From contig NZ_AJHJ01000024.1 in assembly GCF_000257645.1 (NCBI RefSeq), positions 1 to 64,000 on the forward strand: a stretch of 64,000 nt of DNA. The letters are read 5' to 3'. The notes beneath the pieces were generated by a model. It was not told the DNA's origin. It ran no database searches and saw only the letters and a list, made by a program, of their open reading frames with translations. Within the stretch, counting starts at the first letter, position 1. Each line of letters starts with the position of its first letter. This document shows, one piece after another, positions 19,295 through 28,286 of this stretch. The DNA is from Serratia sp. M24T3 (GTDB lineage: Bacteria > Pseudomonadota > Gammaproteobacteria > Enterobacterales > Enterobacteriaceae). The translations under genes and the position numbers were made by a program.

Positions 19295-20329
19295 ATGAAT
19301 GATAAGACCCTGCCTCAGGGAAGAGCTTCACTGGAGGACGTCGCCAAACTTTCCGGCGTCTCGACCGCCACCGTTTCTCGCGTGCTCAACGGCAGCGCCA
19401 CCGTGCGTCAATCGCGCCGCGAGGCGGTAGAGCGCGCCTGTGAAGAGCTTGGGTATGTCATTAATAGGGCGGCGCGAACGCTGGCGTCACGGCGTAGCAT
19501 GACCATCGGGGCCGTGGTGCCGACTCTGGCAACTGAAACCTTCTCCCGCACCCTGGCGGCGTTTCAACATCATATTCATCAGTCAGGTTATACGCTGCTG
19601 CTGGCCAACTCGGATTTCGACCCCGATATTGAGCTGCGCGAAGTGAATAAATTGCTGGAGTACGGCATCGATGCGCTGATGCTGGTGGGGCACACCCATC
19701 ATCCGCGCCTGTGGGAGCGGATTCGGCAACATGCGATCCCCTGCATTCAGACTTTTTCGATTGACCCGCAATATCCAAGTATTGGTTATGACAGTATTGA
19801 GGCAGCAAGCCGGGTTGCCGGGCATTTGATCACGCTGGGGCACAGGCGGTTTGGTATGATAGCGGGCACACCGCCGACCAACGACCGGGTGTCCGATCGC
19901 CTGCGAGGAACTCGGGAAACGCTGGCTGGGGCGGGGCTTTCACTGCCGGATTTTAATCTGATTGAATGCGCGTTCACCATGAACGACGCCCGTAAGGCGA
20001 TGTTCACCTTGCTCGATGGTCCCGAGCCACCCACGGCGGTTATCTGTGGTAACGATATGTTGGCTTTTGGCGCACTGCGGGCGGCCAGCGAGCGTTATTT
20101 GCGGGTTCCCAACGATATTTCGATCACCGGATTCAACGATTACGAGTATGCCGAGCATCTCGAGCGCCCGCTGACCACCATGCGCGTTGAGTTGGATCAG
20201 ATTGGCCTGCGTGCGGCCGAGTATCTGCTGGCAACGTTGAACGGCGAGGCGGCCGAGCCGCAGGCGGTAATGACTCCCGAGCTTATCGTGCGTGGCAGCA
20301 CCGGCTCTGCGCCGCGAGCGTCGCAGTAA
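19295..20329 (+). CDS. LacI/GalR-family transcription regulator
   Basis: The 344-residue protein has the N-terminal LacI-type helix-turn-helix (SLEDVAKLSGVSTATVSRVLNG, about residues 12-33) with the hinge region after it. The periplasmic-binding-protein-like effector domain includes GAVVPTLATETFSRTL, HLITLGHRRFGMIAG, AVICGNDMLAFGAL and ITGFNDYEYAEHLERPLTTM. This arrangement is typical of gluconate-type repressors (GntR group). Palindromes matching one consensus lie in its own promoter region and between 20486-21757 and 22029-22694. It is therefore likely to control the transporter-dehydrogenase run, the hydroxy-acid dehydrogenase and the otnK-otnI operon. The effector is unknown. Confidence 0.9.
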   Translation: MNDKTLPQGRASLEDVAKLSGVSTATVSRVLNGSATVRQSRREAVERACEELGYVINRAARTLASRRSMTIGAVVPTLATETFSRTLAAFQHHIHQSGYTLLLANSDFDPDIELREVNKLLEYGIDALMLVGHTHHPRLWERIRQHAIPCIQTFSIDPQYPSIGYDSIEAASRVAGHLITLGHRRFGMIAGTPPTNDRVSDRLRGTRETLAGAGLSLPDFNLIECAFTMNDARKAMFTLLDGPEPPTAVICGNDMLAFGALRAASERYLRVPNDISITGFNDYEYAEHLERPLTTMRVELDQIGLRAAEYLLATLNGEAAEPQAVMTPELIVRGSTGSAPRASQ

Positions 20330-20354
20330 TTTTATCTATTTCAGCCAGCACAAA

Positions 20355-20380
20355 AACTCCGCACCATTGCGGGCGGAGTT
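20355..20380. terminator. terminator after the LacI-type regulator gene
   Basis: AACTCCGC pairs with GCGGAGTT, followed by CGGTTTTAGG. It lies 26 bp after the regulator stop codon and also faces the convergent hydroxy-acid dehydrogenase gene. Confidence 0.65.
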
Positions 20381-20485
20381 CGGTTTTAGGGGTGGCAGCA
20401 CTCAATCTGCAATCAGAATCATCAAAATTTCAATAAGTTATCTGCGCAAGGGCGGATAATACTTCAGGCCGCTACCGCTCGGGTT

Positions 20486-21757
20486 TTACAAATTGACGTC
20501 ATAAAACGGCGCCCGACGCAGCAGCGCCGAGTTCAACTCTTGCGGACTGCGCACGCCAACCAACGCTAAATCGCGGTCAATTTCGTCACGCAGGATATGC
20601 ATCGCGTGTTCCACTCCGGCCTGACCGCCGATCACCGCGCCATAGAGGAAAGGGCGGCCAAGGAAGGTAAAATCGGCACCCAGCGCAAGGGCTTTCATCA
20701 CGTCAGTTCCGCGTCGAATACCGCTGTCGATAATCACCTTCATATTGCCTTTTTTCGCCGCAATCTCAGGCAGGGTGTGCAGCGGTGGCACGGTATAATC
20801 CAGCTGACGGCCTCCGTGATTGGACAGGATAACCGCATCTACTCCCAAATCTCGCGCGATAAAAGCGTCGTCCGGCGACATTAATCCTTTCACCACCAGA
20901 TTACCTTTCCACTGCTTGCGGATTGCTTCGACGTGTTTCCAGTTCAACTTATCGCGAGCGTTGGTATTGCGCACCTTGCTCGACATCATCGGCGGGCCGC
21001 GCTCGGCGTCGGTATTTTCAAAGTGCGGCGCACCGTGGCGAAGGAAAGTCTGCGCCACGGTGCCCAGCAGCCAGCGCGGGTTCATCGCGCTTTCGAAACA
21101 GACTTTAGGCGTGACCTTGATAGGCATGCTGAATCCGCTGCGGGTATTGTGCTCACGATTGCCGAGCATCGGCGTATCGCCGGTGACCACCAACGTTTGA
21201 TAACCGGCCTGGGCTACCCGATCAACCAGCCGGTCAATGCGCGGCTGATCGCCTGCCAGATAGGCCTGGAACCAGGCATTGGGATTCGCCTCGTGAACGT
21301 CTTCGAGCCTGACCAGCGAAGACGCGGAGAGGATCATCGGCGTATTCATGGCGCGGGCGGCTTTAGCCAGCGAGATATCGGCACGGTAGGCGACAAAAGA
21401 TGCGCCTCCCAGCGGCGCTACGCCAAACGGATGGCTGTAGGTGTGGCCGAACAGTTCCACGCTCTGACTGCGCCCAGAAACGTCACGGAACATGCGCGGT
21501 ACAAAAGCATACTGTTGATAGGCTTCAAAATTTCCTGCTATGCCGCGTCCGGTTTCAACGCCGCCGGCAACATATTGATAAATCATGTTAGGCAGACGAC
21601 GACGGGCGTGGCGCTCAAAGTCTTCCAGCGCCAGTAAATCGCGAAACTCGCGAGGGAGTTTTGATGCCGCCACGGCCGGAGCACTAACGTTGCCTGCCGG
21701 GCTTACGCTGCTGCTTACCCCGGACTGTAAAGAGGATTCGTTGGCAGATGTTGTCAT
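20486..21757 (-). CDS. FMN-dependent alpha-hydroxy-acid dehydrogenase/oxidase
   Basis: This is a 423-residue member of the lactate dehydrogenase/glycolate oxidase/lactate monooxygenase family. Key motifs are the flavin-binding start NMIYQYVAGG, APLGGASF, the substrate and catalytic block ILSNHGGRQLD with the catalytic His, and the phosphate-binding DSGIRRGTDVMKALALGADFTFLGRPFLYG. The first 45 residues are Ser/Ala-rich and not part of the fold. The ATG at 21757 was chosen as the first with a GGGAA upstream; a slightly longer frame exists. It would oxidise a 2-hydroxy acid to a 2-oxo acid. Its neighbours suggest a tetronate or related sugar acid, which is inference. Confidence 0.88.
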   Translation of the reverse strand: MTTSANESSLQSGVSSSVSPAGNVSAPAVAASKLPREFRDLLALEDFERHARRRLPNMIYQYVAGGVETGRGIAGNFEAYQQYAFVPRMFRDVSGRSQSVELFGHTYSHPFGVAPLGGASFVAYRADISLAKAARAMNTPMILSASSLVRLEDVHEANPNAWFQAYLAGDQPRIDRLVDRVAQAGYQTLVVTGDTPMLGNREHNTRSGFSMPIKVTPKVCFESAMNPRWLLGTVAQTFLRHGAPHFENTDAERGPPMMSSKVRNTNARDKLNWKHVEAIRKQWKGNLVVKGLMSPDDAFIARDLGVDAVILSNHGGRQLDYTVPPLHTLPEIAAKKGNMKVIIDSGIRRGTDVMKALALGADFTFLGRPFLYGAVIGGQAGVEHAMHILRDEIDRDLALVGVRSPQELNSALLRRAPFYDVNL

Positions 21758-21841
21758 GATGCGTTCCCACAATCTTTGCTTAATGAGTAAGTTGCCTGCA
21801 TTTCAGGGCGGATTCTAACACCCGGAAGAGACATTAAATTT

Positions 21842-21853
21842 GAAAGCGCTTAC
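21842..21853. promoter_or_regulatory. LacI-family operator 3
   Basis: GAAAGC-GCTTAC fits the four-site consensus with one change. It lies 85 bp upstream of the hydroxy-acid dehydrogenase start codon. Confidence 0.65.
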
Positions 21854-21912
21854 AATGGTCATTGCAGTATCTATCAATTCTGCTTAAACGTAACAGGATT
21901 ATAACTTTTTTA

Positions 21913-21928
21913 TGTGACGCAGCTCACT
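21913..21928. promoter_or_regulatory. CRP binding site
   Basis: TGTGA-CGCAGC-TCACT matches the CRP core with one deviation. It lies between operators 3 and 4 in the divergent promoter region, consistent with catabolite control of the sugar-acid genes. Confidence 0.6.
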
Positions 21929-21942
21929 TTACAGAATCATTT

Positions 21943-21954
21943 GTAAGCCCTTAC
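21943..21954. promoter_or_regulatory. LacI-family operator 4
   Basis: GTAAGC-CCTTAC fits the consensus with one change. It lies 75 bp before the racemase-like gene and 101 bp from operator 3, so looping between the two is possible. Confidence 0.65.
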
Positions 21955-22028
21955 ATTATAGGTGTAGGTTTGCAGTGACGAGAAAACTGATCGTGCTGTG
22001 AACGCATCCACGTCTGTCAGGGGGTTTT

Positions 22029-22694
22029 ATGTCACACCGCATCGTATTACTTCACGCCACGCCGGTCGCGATGGCACCCATCCATAGCGCGTTCAAGGAA
22101 GAATGGCCAGAAGCAGAGATAATCAACCTGTTGGATGATGGCTTATCGATTGACCGCGCACGTGAAGATCAATTGAGTCGTTCGATGATTGACCGCTTTG
22201 TACGATTTGGTCGCTACGGCTATGACATGCAGGCGCAGGGGATTCTGGTGACCTGTTCGGCGTTTGGTCCGGCAATTGACCAACTGGCGGCAAGTTTGCC
22301 GGTGCCGGTGTTGAAACCTAATGAAGCGATGTTCCACGAAGCGCTGGAGCAGGGGAAAAAGATTGGCATGCTCGCCACTTTTGGCCCGGCAGTAGAAACC
22401 ATGACCGAGGAGTTCGACAGTTACGTTAAGGAACATGGCCTTAGCGCCACGCTGACGACCGTCCTGGTCGAAGATGCGATTGACTTGCTGCGTAAAGGCG
22501 ATGCCGACAGCCACAATCGGCTGGTGGCTGCACGCGCCAAAGAGTTGGCACACTGCGATGTCATCATGCTGGCACATTTCTCCACCTCACGCGCCGCCGC
22601 CAGCGTGCGTGAACAGGTTTCTGTGCCGGTGCTGACTGCGCCCCACGCGGCGGTAAAACGAATGAAAGCCAGTATTCTGAGCGGGAAGGAATAA
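22029..22694 (+). CDS. Asp/Glu racemase superfamily protein
   Basis: The 221-residue protein resembles the Asp/Glu/hydantoin racemase and arylmalonate decarboxylase group. It has one conserved active-site Cys in VTCSAFGP (near residue 76). The second half, where racemases carry a second Cys, instead reads VIMLAHFSTSRAA. Members with a single Cys include decarboxylases that do not need the second proton donor. It is the first gene of an operon with otnK (3 bp later) and otnI. Its role could be isomerisation, epimerisation or decarboxylation of a sugar acid, and none is proven. Confidence 0.7.
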   Translation: MSHRIVLLHATPVAMAPIHSAFKEEWPEAEIINLLDDGLSIDRAREDQLSRSMIDRFVRFGRYGYDMQAQGILVTCSAFGPAIDQLAASLPVPVLKPNEAMFHEALEQGKKIGMLATFGPAVETMTEEFDSYVKEHGLSATLTTVLVEDAIDLLRKGDADSHNRLVAARAKELAHCDVIMLAHFSTSRAAASVREQVSVPVLTAPHAAVKRMKASILSGKE

Positions 22695-22697
22695 GTT

Positions 22698-23969
22698 ATG
22701 TTAATTGGCGTGATTGCAGACGATTTTACCGGGGCCAGTGATATTGCCGTAACCCTTTCAAAGGGCCTCCCGGGCGAGGGCGGATTACACACCACGCAAT
22801 ATCTCGGCATTCCACAGCAGCCCGCCGACACTAGTGTCGAGGCGGGGGTTGTGGCACTTAAAAGCCGATCAATTCCGGCGAAACAGGCCGTGGAACAGTC
22901 GCTGGCTGCCTGTGAATGGTTGCTGGATCAGGGTTGCCAGCAGATCGTCTTTAAATATTGCTCGACATTCGACTCCACTGCCGAGGGCAATATTGGCCCG
23001 GTCACCGATGCGCTGGCCGAGAGGCTCAATGCGCAGCGCGTCGTGATGTGCCCGGCTTTTCCTGCCATGGGGCGCACGCTGTATCAGGGGCATTTATTTG
23101 TCCACGACAAGCCACTGAATGAGTCGGGCATGGAGCATCATCCTTTAACGCCGATGAAAGATGCCGATCTGCGTCGCGTTTTGCAACAGCAGACGCGCAA
23201 TGCCGTGGGGCATATTGCGTGGCACAAGGTTAACGAGGGCAGTGAACCTTTGCGTCAGGCGATTACCCGGCAGGGAGGCAGTGAGCGCATTCTGTTACTG
23301 GTCGACGCGCTGAACGAAAACGATTTACGCACCTTGGGGCAGGCCTGCGAAGGGTTACCGCTGATTACTGGCGGGTCGGGCATTGCGCTGGCCCTGGCGC
23401 ACAATTTTATCGTCCGTGGCGAAGCCAAAGGGCATCACGCAGGCGTCGCTGCGGTTGCCGGTCCTGAAGCAATACTGGTCGGAAGCTGCTCGGGGGCGAC
23501 GCGTGGTCAGATAGACGAGCATCAAAAATTGCATCCGGTGCTGATGATTGATGTTAGAGATGTACTGACCGGCGTTACCGATGCTAACCGGCTGGTGGCA
23601 TTTATTGAGCAGAATCAGGGGCGCGCTCCGCTGGTCTATTCTTCGGGCACGCCAGAATCCGTTAAGCAAATCCAGCAAGAGTACGGGCGTGAAAAGGTGG
23701 CGGCTGCGCTGGACAATCTGTTTGGTGACACGGCTAAAAAACTGGTGGCCAACGGCACGCGGCGGATTGTGGTCGGCGGTGGCGAAACCTCGGGTGCGGT
23801 GGTAAGTGCCTTGAATCTCGGGGCATTAATCATTGGCGAAGAAATTGATACCGGCGTTCCTGCAATGGTATCTCAAGGGCAGGACCCGATTGCTCTGGCG
23901 CTGAAATCCGGTAATTTTGGCGCAAAAGATTTCTTTGCCCGCGCGCTTAACACACTGCGAGGCGACTAA
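22698..23969 (+). CDS. otnK: four-carbon acid sugar kinase (3-oxo-tetronate kinase) OtnK
   Basis: This 423-residue DUF1537 kinase starts with the family signature IGVIADDFTGASDIA. Other motifs are FKYCSTFDSTAEGNIGPV, VMCPAFPAMGRTLYQGHLFV and the C-terminal nucleotide-binding VVGGGETSGAVVSAL followed by EIDTGVPAM. Characterised OtnK enzymes phosphorylate 3-oxo-tetronate at C4 in D-threonate, L-threonate or erythronate breakdown. Its operon partner otnI starts one base after the stop codon. The specific four-carbon acid cannot be told from sequence. Confidence 0.92.
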   Translation: MLIGVIADDFTGASDIAVTLSKGLPGEGGLHTTQYLGIPQQPADTSVEAGVVALKSRSIPAKQAVEQSLAACEWLLDQGCQQIVFKYCSTFDSTAEGNIGPVTDALAERLNAQRVVMCPAFPAMGRTLYQGHLFVHDKPLNESGMEHHPLTPMKDADLRRVLQQQTRNAVGHIAWHKVNEGSEPLRQAITRQGGSERILLLVDALNENDLRTLGQACEGLPLITGGSGIALALAHNFIVRGEAKGHHAGVAAVAGPEAILVGSCSGATRGQIDEHQKLHPVLMIDVRDVLTGVTDANRLVAFIEQNQGRAPLVYSSGTPESVKQIQQEYGREKVAAALDNLFGDTAKKLVANGTRRIVVGGGETSGAVVSALNLGALIIGEEIDTGVPAMVSQGQDPIALALKSGNFGAKDFFARALNTLRGD

Positions 23970-23970
23970 T

Positions 23971-24768
23971 ATGCAGGGCCTGCATTTTTGCGCCAACCTG
24001 AAATGGTTATTCACCGAGTTGCCGTTTGAGCAGCGTTTTGCCGCCGCGGCGCAGGCAGGTTTCGAGGCGGTAGAGTTTGGATTGCCTTACGACTATGAGG
24101 CCGATTTTCTCCTCCAGCAGTTAAAAGAAAACGGCCTGCGACAAATATTGATTAATACGCCAATAGGTCCGGCGGACTCTGTGATGCGCTCGGGGTCCGC
24201 TTGCCAGCCACAATCCAGCGAATTCTTTAGAAACGGCATGCGCGAGGCGCTACGCTATGCCGCCGCGCTGGACTGTCCGTTCATTCATTTGCAGGCCGGG
24301 ATTTTACCCCCCGGTGTAAACGAGCGCGAGGCATTGCAGCAGTTTATCAGCAACATTAAATGGTCACTGGAACTGGCGGTTGAACAGGGCGTGTGCCTGT
24401 TGCTTGAGCCGATTAATCTGCGCGATATCCCCGGCTTTTTCCTGCACGATTTCCATTTGGCGGCCAATATCATCGAGCAGTTTAACAGCCCACATCTGCG
24501 GCTAATGTTTGATATCTACCATTGCCAGATTTCGCACGGCGATATTAGCCACAATCTGCTGCGTTATCTGCCATTAACCGGGCACATTCAGGTTGCCGAC
24601 GCGCCCTATCGCAGCGAGCCGGGCAGTGGGGAGCTGAATTGGGATTTCATCTTCAAACTGCTTCGCCAGCAGGACTATCAGGGCTGGATCGGCTGTGAAT
24701 ATAAACCACTCACCAACACGACAGAAAGCTTGTCAGGTGGATGGTCAGGTTTGGGCGCAGGGAAATAA
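23971..24768 (+). CDS. otnI: 2-oxo-tetronate isomerase-like protein OtnI
   Basis: The 265-residue TIM-barrel protein is of the hydroxypyruvate isomerase family. It opens with FCANLKWLFTELPFEQRFAAAAQAGF and contains LLEPINLRDIPGFFL, LMFDIYHCQ with metal-site residues, and GHIQVADAP followed by GSGELNWDFIF. Characterised OtnI isomerises 2-oxo- to 3-oxo-tetronate, the substrate of OtnK. The ATG at 23971 begins directly after the otnK stop; a longer frame overlapping otnK was rejected. The last 20 residues differ from the usual ending, but I found no clear frameshift. Confidence 0.88.
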   Translation: MQGLHFCANLKWLFTELPFEQRFAAAAQAGFEAVEFGLPYDYEADFLLQQLKENGLRQILINTPIGPADSVMRSGSACQPQSSEFFRNGMREALRYAAALDCPFIHLQAGILPPGVNEREALQQFISNIKWSLELAVEQGVCLLLEPINLRDIPGFFLHDFHLAANIIEQFNSPHLRLMFDIYHCQISHGDISHNLLRYLPLTGHIQVADAPYRSEPGSGELNWDFIFKLLRQQDYQGWIGCEYKPLTNTTESLSGGWSGLGAGK

Positions 24769-24816
24769 ATGCCGAAAAAAGAGTTGAGCGGGAGGCCCTG
24801 AGAAAATGTGCCGCAC

Positions 24817-26307
24817 TCAGCCAGCATAGTCTCCGCCCAGCGCCGCATAGAGCTGTAGCGCATTATTCTTGCGAGCCAGCACATTCTCCAACTGCCTAAT
24901 CCTGGCCTGACGCAGGGTTCTCTGCGCCTCCAGCCAGGGTTGGATATCACTGCCTCCCTGCTGCCAGCGAGTCAGGGTCAGCCGTTCGACCTGCTGCGAC
25001 AGCTTCAATGATTGCGCTAGCTCTTTTGCCTCTTCCGCCAGCTGCTGACGGGCCGTGAGCGCGTCTTCGGTTTCTCGCAGTGCGTTGTATAAGGTCTTCT
25101 TAAAGCTAACCGCGTTGGCCTGATAAACCACCTCGGCGCTTTGTCGCGTGTAGCGAGCTGTGTTGAATTGCACCATCGGCAGGGTGAGTACAGTGGCCAG
25201 CGCAGCTACGGGGTTAGCCAGATAATCCGTAAGACTCGGACTGGAAGTGCCATAGCTGGCGGTTAGGTTGAGTGACGGGTAAAAACTCAAACGAACGGCA
25301 TCGGCATTAGCCAAACTGCTGAGCAACCTTAATTCCGCCGCGTGCACGTCCGCACGGCGCGACAGCAAATCGGCGGGTAAACCAGGGGCGGGAACGGGAA
25401 GCGCGATATCGTCGAGATTGGTTAATTCAGATTGTTTTTGCTGTGGCGCATCGCCCATCAGCAATGAAAAGGCGTGGCGCGCCTCCTCGCGCTGTTGAAC
25501 GAGGGTTAATAGTATTGTTCGCTGCTCACTAAGCTGGCGCTGGGCAAAAATAACCTCTCCTCGCGACGTCGCACCCGCCTGATAGCGCACCTCGGCAAGA
25601 TGTGAAGTGTCTGCCGCAATTTTTAGATCGGCTTGAGCATTGACCAGCAGCCGATTCAGATAAGCAATTTGCCAACGCGACTGAGCCACCGAAATACGTA
25701 TTGCCAGTCGTGCTGAATGCCAGTCGTCCTCGCTGGCCTGAGCATCAAGGTCGGCGGCTTGCCGTTGCGCTTGAGTACTGCCCCAAATATCTAACGGGTA
25801 ACTCAGCGCTGCGTTAAGCCCGGCGTTGCGATAGGTTTCTGGGGAAAAATCCCCGGAAGACTTCAGCGGTCGCGATACTCCAGCATTCAAAGACACTGAG
25901 GGCGTTGGCCAGCGCGACAGCCCGGTCAGAGCAGCCTGCAAACGGGACAATTTGAGCTGCAACTGACTGAGTTTAAGGTTGTCGTTTTGCCGCAGGGCAA
26001 TTTGCAATACACGCGGTAAATCAGGGTCGCCGAGTGAGGACCAAAAATCCTTAACCGCTGTCAGAGATAGATTATCCGGCGCTGTGGAGTCTGAAATCCT
26101 GTTTTGTCCCGACAGGCGATTAACTCCTGTGGCGATGTTGACTGGGGAAGTCATCGTTGCAGCCTGCCAGTTTGCGGGAATGGCAGGGCGTGCGGGCGGC
26201 TTGCTGCGCAGCAGGTGACAGCCGGATAGCTGCATCATAATCCCCAAAATAGCTGCTGAACAAGACGCCCGAACAAGTGGCTTTTTCAGCGAGAGTAAAT
26301 GTTTCAT
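24817..26307 (-). CDS. outer-membrane efflux lipoprotein of the TolC/OprM family
   Basis: This 496-residue precursor has a lipoprotein signal ending in QLSGC (Cys 30). It then has two related halves with long helices typical of outer-membrane channel proteins, such as KLSQLQLKLSRLQAALTG and AEVRYQAGATSRGEVIFAQRQ. Conserved motifs near the middle of the protein are LPVPAPGLPADLLSRRADVHAAELRL and SFYPSLNLTASYG. The ATG at 26307 overlaps the macB stop (ATGA), fixing the start; the longer frame runs into macB. It completes a dedicated three-part exporter with the two upstream genes. Confidence 0.9.
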   Translation of the reverse strand: MKHLLSLKKPLVRASCSAAILGIMMQLSGCHLLRSKPPARPAIPANWQAATMTSPVNIATGVNRLSGQNRISDSTAPDNLSLTAVKDFWSSLGDPDLPRVLQIALRQNDNLKLSQLQLKLSRLQAALTGLSRWPTPSVSLNAGVSRPLKSSGDFSPETYRNAGLNAALSYPLDIWGSTQAQRQAADLDAQASEDDWHSARLAIRISVAQSRWQIAYLNRLLVNAQADLKIAADTSHLAEVRYQAGATSRGEVIFAQRQLSEQRTILLTLVQQREEARHAFSLLMGDAPQQKQSELTNLDDIALPVPAPGLPADLLSRRADVHAAELRLLSSLANADAVRLSFYPSLNLTASYGTSSPSLTDYLANPVAALATVLTLPMVQFNTARYTRQSAEVVYQANAVSFKKTLYNALRETEDALTARQQLAEEAKELAQSLKLSQQVERLTLTRWQQGGSDIQPWLEAQRTLRQARIRQLENVLARKNNALQLYAALGGDYAG

Positions 26308-28286
26308 TCGCGGGTTAGTGCCTCTGCCGGGTCTAACTTGGCGGCTTGCCAGGCGGGCAGCCAACCTGAAATAACCCCGACCAACACCGCACAGCCCACG
26401 GCAGTCAGGATTGCGGGCAAAGAAAATATCAGCTGCCACGGATGAATCAGCCAGGACAGCGAGATGCCCAATACAAGTGACAGCGTCACTCCAACCAGTG
26501 CGCCTGATAAGCACAGCAATACTGCCTCGGTTAAAAATTGTCGCTGGATGTCCCACCGACGCGCACCGACCGCCATTCGGATCCCGGTTTCACGTGTTCT
26601 CTCGCTCACCGAAACCAGCATGATGTTCATCACACCGATCCCGCCGACCAGTAAGGAAATCAGTGCAATCAGCGACAGAAACAACGACAGGGCAAAACTG
26701 GTCTTTTCCACCGAATTTACAAAGGCGGCGCTGTCCAGCATATAAAAATCCTGTCGCCCATGCAGTCGCGTCAGCATGCGATTTATTGTCGATTTTGCTG
26801 TTTCCGCAGACACCGATTCAGGCAGCGAAACTGCGATGGAATCAAACCAGTCCTGGCCCAGCAGGCGGCTGGTGGCCGTGCTCCACGGCAGCCAAAGATT
26901 TAATGTATTGCCACCTGAAAGTGAGCCACTACGCGCCACGCCGACAATTTTAGCCGGTAGGGTGCCGACCAGAATGATTTCGCCCAGTGGATTGCTACCG
27001 CGAGGAAACAGCTTATCTTTTAACAATTCACCCACCACGACCACGGAGGACTGTTGTGTAATATCGCGAGGCAGCAGTGAGCGGCCCTGCAGCAAATTCA
27101 TATTCCCGATGGACATAAATTCGGCGCTGACGCCGTTGACGGTGGCATTGATATCTGTTCGCTGTCGGCGAATGCGCAAGTTTGTGCTGACGTTAGGCGT
27201 CGCGGCTGTGATCCAGCGTTGCGGTGCCAGCACAGATAAATCTCGGTCACGCAATGAGTGAATGCTGGCGGCTTGATCATCGCCGTACCCTTTGCCCGGA
27301 TAGAGGGTCACGACGTTGCCGCCCAGTGATGAAAGCGTATCGAGCACGTATTGCCGAGCGCCAGCCCCGGCGGCGTTGAGCGAAACAACCGAGACGATGC
27401 CAATGACGATACCTAATAATGTCAGGCAAGAGCGCAGGCGATGAGCGGCCAAGCTGCGACCGGCACTGCGAAAGGCATCCTGATATTCTTGCCATCGGGT
27501 GCGCCAGCCTCGATTATTGGCAAAATTATGTGACATTGTCACAAATCGCTGTGGTAATTTTTCAGTAATCTTGCCGTCGCTATCGCCATCATTGGGTAAA
27601 TCAGAGACAATTTTTCCATCAGCCAGGTGAATAATACGTTCGGCGTAATCTGCCACTTTAGCGTCGTGAGTAATGATGATAACCGTGTGGCCTTGCTGGT
27701 GCAGGCCTTGCAATAACTGCATTACCTCGCTGCCGCTGCGACTGTCTAACGCGCCGGTGGGTTCATCGGCAAGAATCACCTCTCCGCCGTTAATCAGCGC
27801 GCGCGCAATGCTGACTCGCTGCTGCTGGCCGCCGGACAAACGTCTGACGTTGCGATCCTCAAAGCCTTGCATCCCCAGCCGGTCTAGTAATCTACGGGCG
27901 TGATCCAGGCGCAACTGGCGGGATTGATGGGCATAGCGGGCGGGGATTTCAATATTTTCGCGCACTGATAAAGAGGGGATTAAATGGTAACGCTGGAAAA
28001 TAAAGCCGAATCGCTCCCTGCGAAGGCCAGCTCGCTGGTCGCTGCTTAATTGCTCTACGTTTTGCCCGTCAACCTGATAATGACCGCTGCTCGGAGTATC
28101 CAGACAGCCGAGAATATTCATCAGTGTCGATTTACCCGAACCAGAAGGGCCGACAATCGCCACCATTTCACCCGCTTTGATGCTGAGAGAAATATTGTCG
28201 AGCACACTAATCAGCGCATCGCCTGTCTTAAAACGACGGCTAACGGCGGTCAGGCATAACAGCGGCGGCGGGGAGAGTGAGTTCAT
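26304..28286 (-). CDS. MacB-type ABC exporter (ATPase plus permease)
   Basis: The 660-residue protein fuses an N-terminal ATPase with a C-terminal FtsX-like permease. The ATPase shows Walker A GPSGSGKST (about 46-54), signature LSGGQQQR (150-157), Walker B VILADEPTGALD (170-181) and the switch His in IITHDAK. The permease has one membrane segment near 290, a large periplasmic domain, and three segments near the C terminus including GGIGVMNIMLVSVSERTRE. MacB uses ATP to drive export from the periplasm through an outer-membrane channel. It overlaps the upstream macA-like gene by four bases and the downstream lipoprotein gene by ATGA. Confidence 0.93.
   Translation of the reverse strand: MNSLSPPPLLCLTAVSRRFKTGDALISVLDNISLSIKAGEMVAIVGPSGSGKSTLMNILGCLDTPSSGHYQVDGQNVEQLSSDQRAGLRRERFGFIFQRYHLIPSLSVRENIEIPARYAHQSRQLRLDHARRLLDRLGMQGFEDRNVRRLSGGQQQRVSIARALINGGEVILADEPTGALDSRSGSEVMQLLQGLHQQGHTVIIITHDAKVADYAERIIHLADGKIVSDLPNDGDSDGKITEKLPQRFVTMSHNFANNRGWRTRWQEYQDAFRSAGRSLAAHRLRSCLTLLGIVIGIVSVVSLNAAGAGARQYVLDTLSSLGGNVVTLYPGKGYGDDQAASIHSLRDRDLSVLAPQRWITAATPNVSTNLRIRRQRTDINATVNGVSAEFMSIGNMNLLQGRSLLPRDITQQSSVVVVGELLKDKLFPRGSNPLGEIILVGTLPAKIVGVARSGSLSGGNTLNLWLPWSTATSRLLGQDWFDSIAVSLPESVSAETAKSTINRMLTRLHGRQDFYMLDSAAFVNSVEKTSFALSLFLSLIALISLLVGGIGVMNIMLVSVSERTRETGIRMAVGARRWDIQRQFLTEAVLLCLSGALVGVTLSLVLGISLSWLIHPWQLIFSLPAILTAVGCAVLVGVISGWLPAWQAAKLDPAEALTRE

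Noticed and set aside
24678-24768. Possible frameshift at the 3' end of otnI
   Set aside because: The C terminus is unusual, but the other two frames do not restore the family ending, so a natural difference is more likely.
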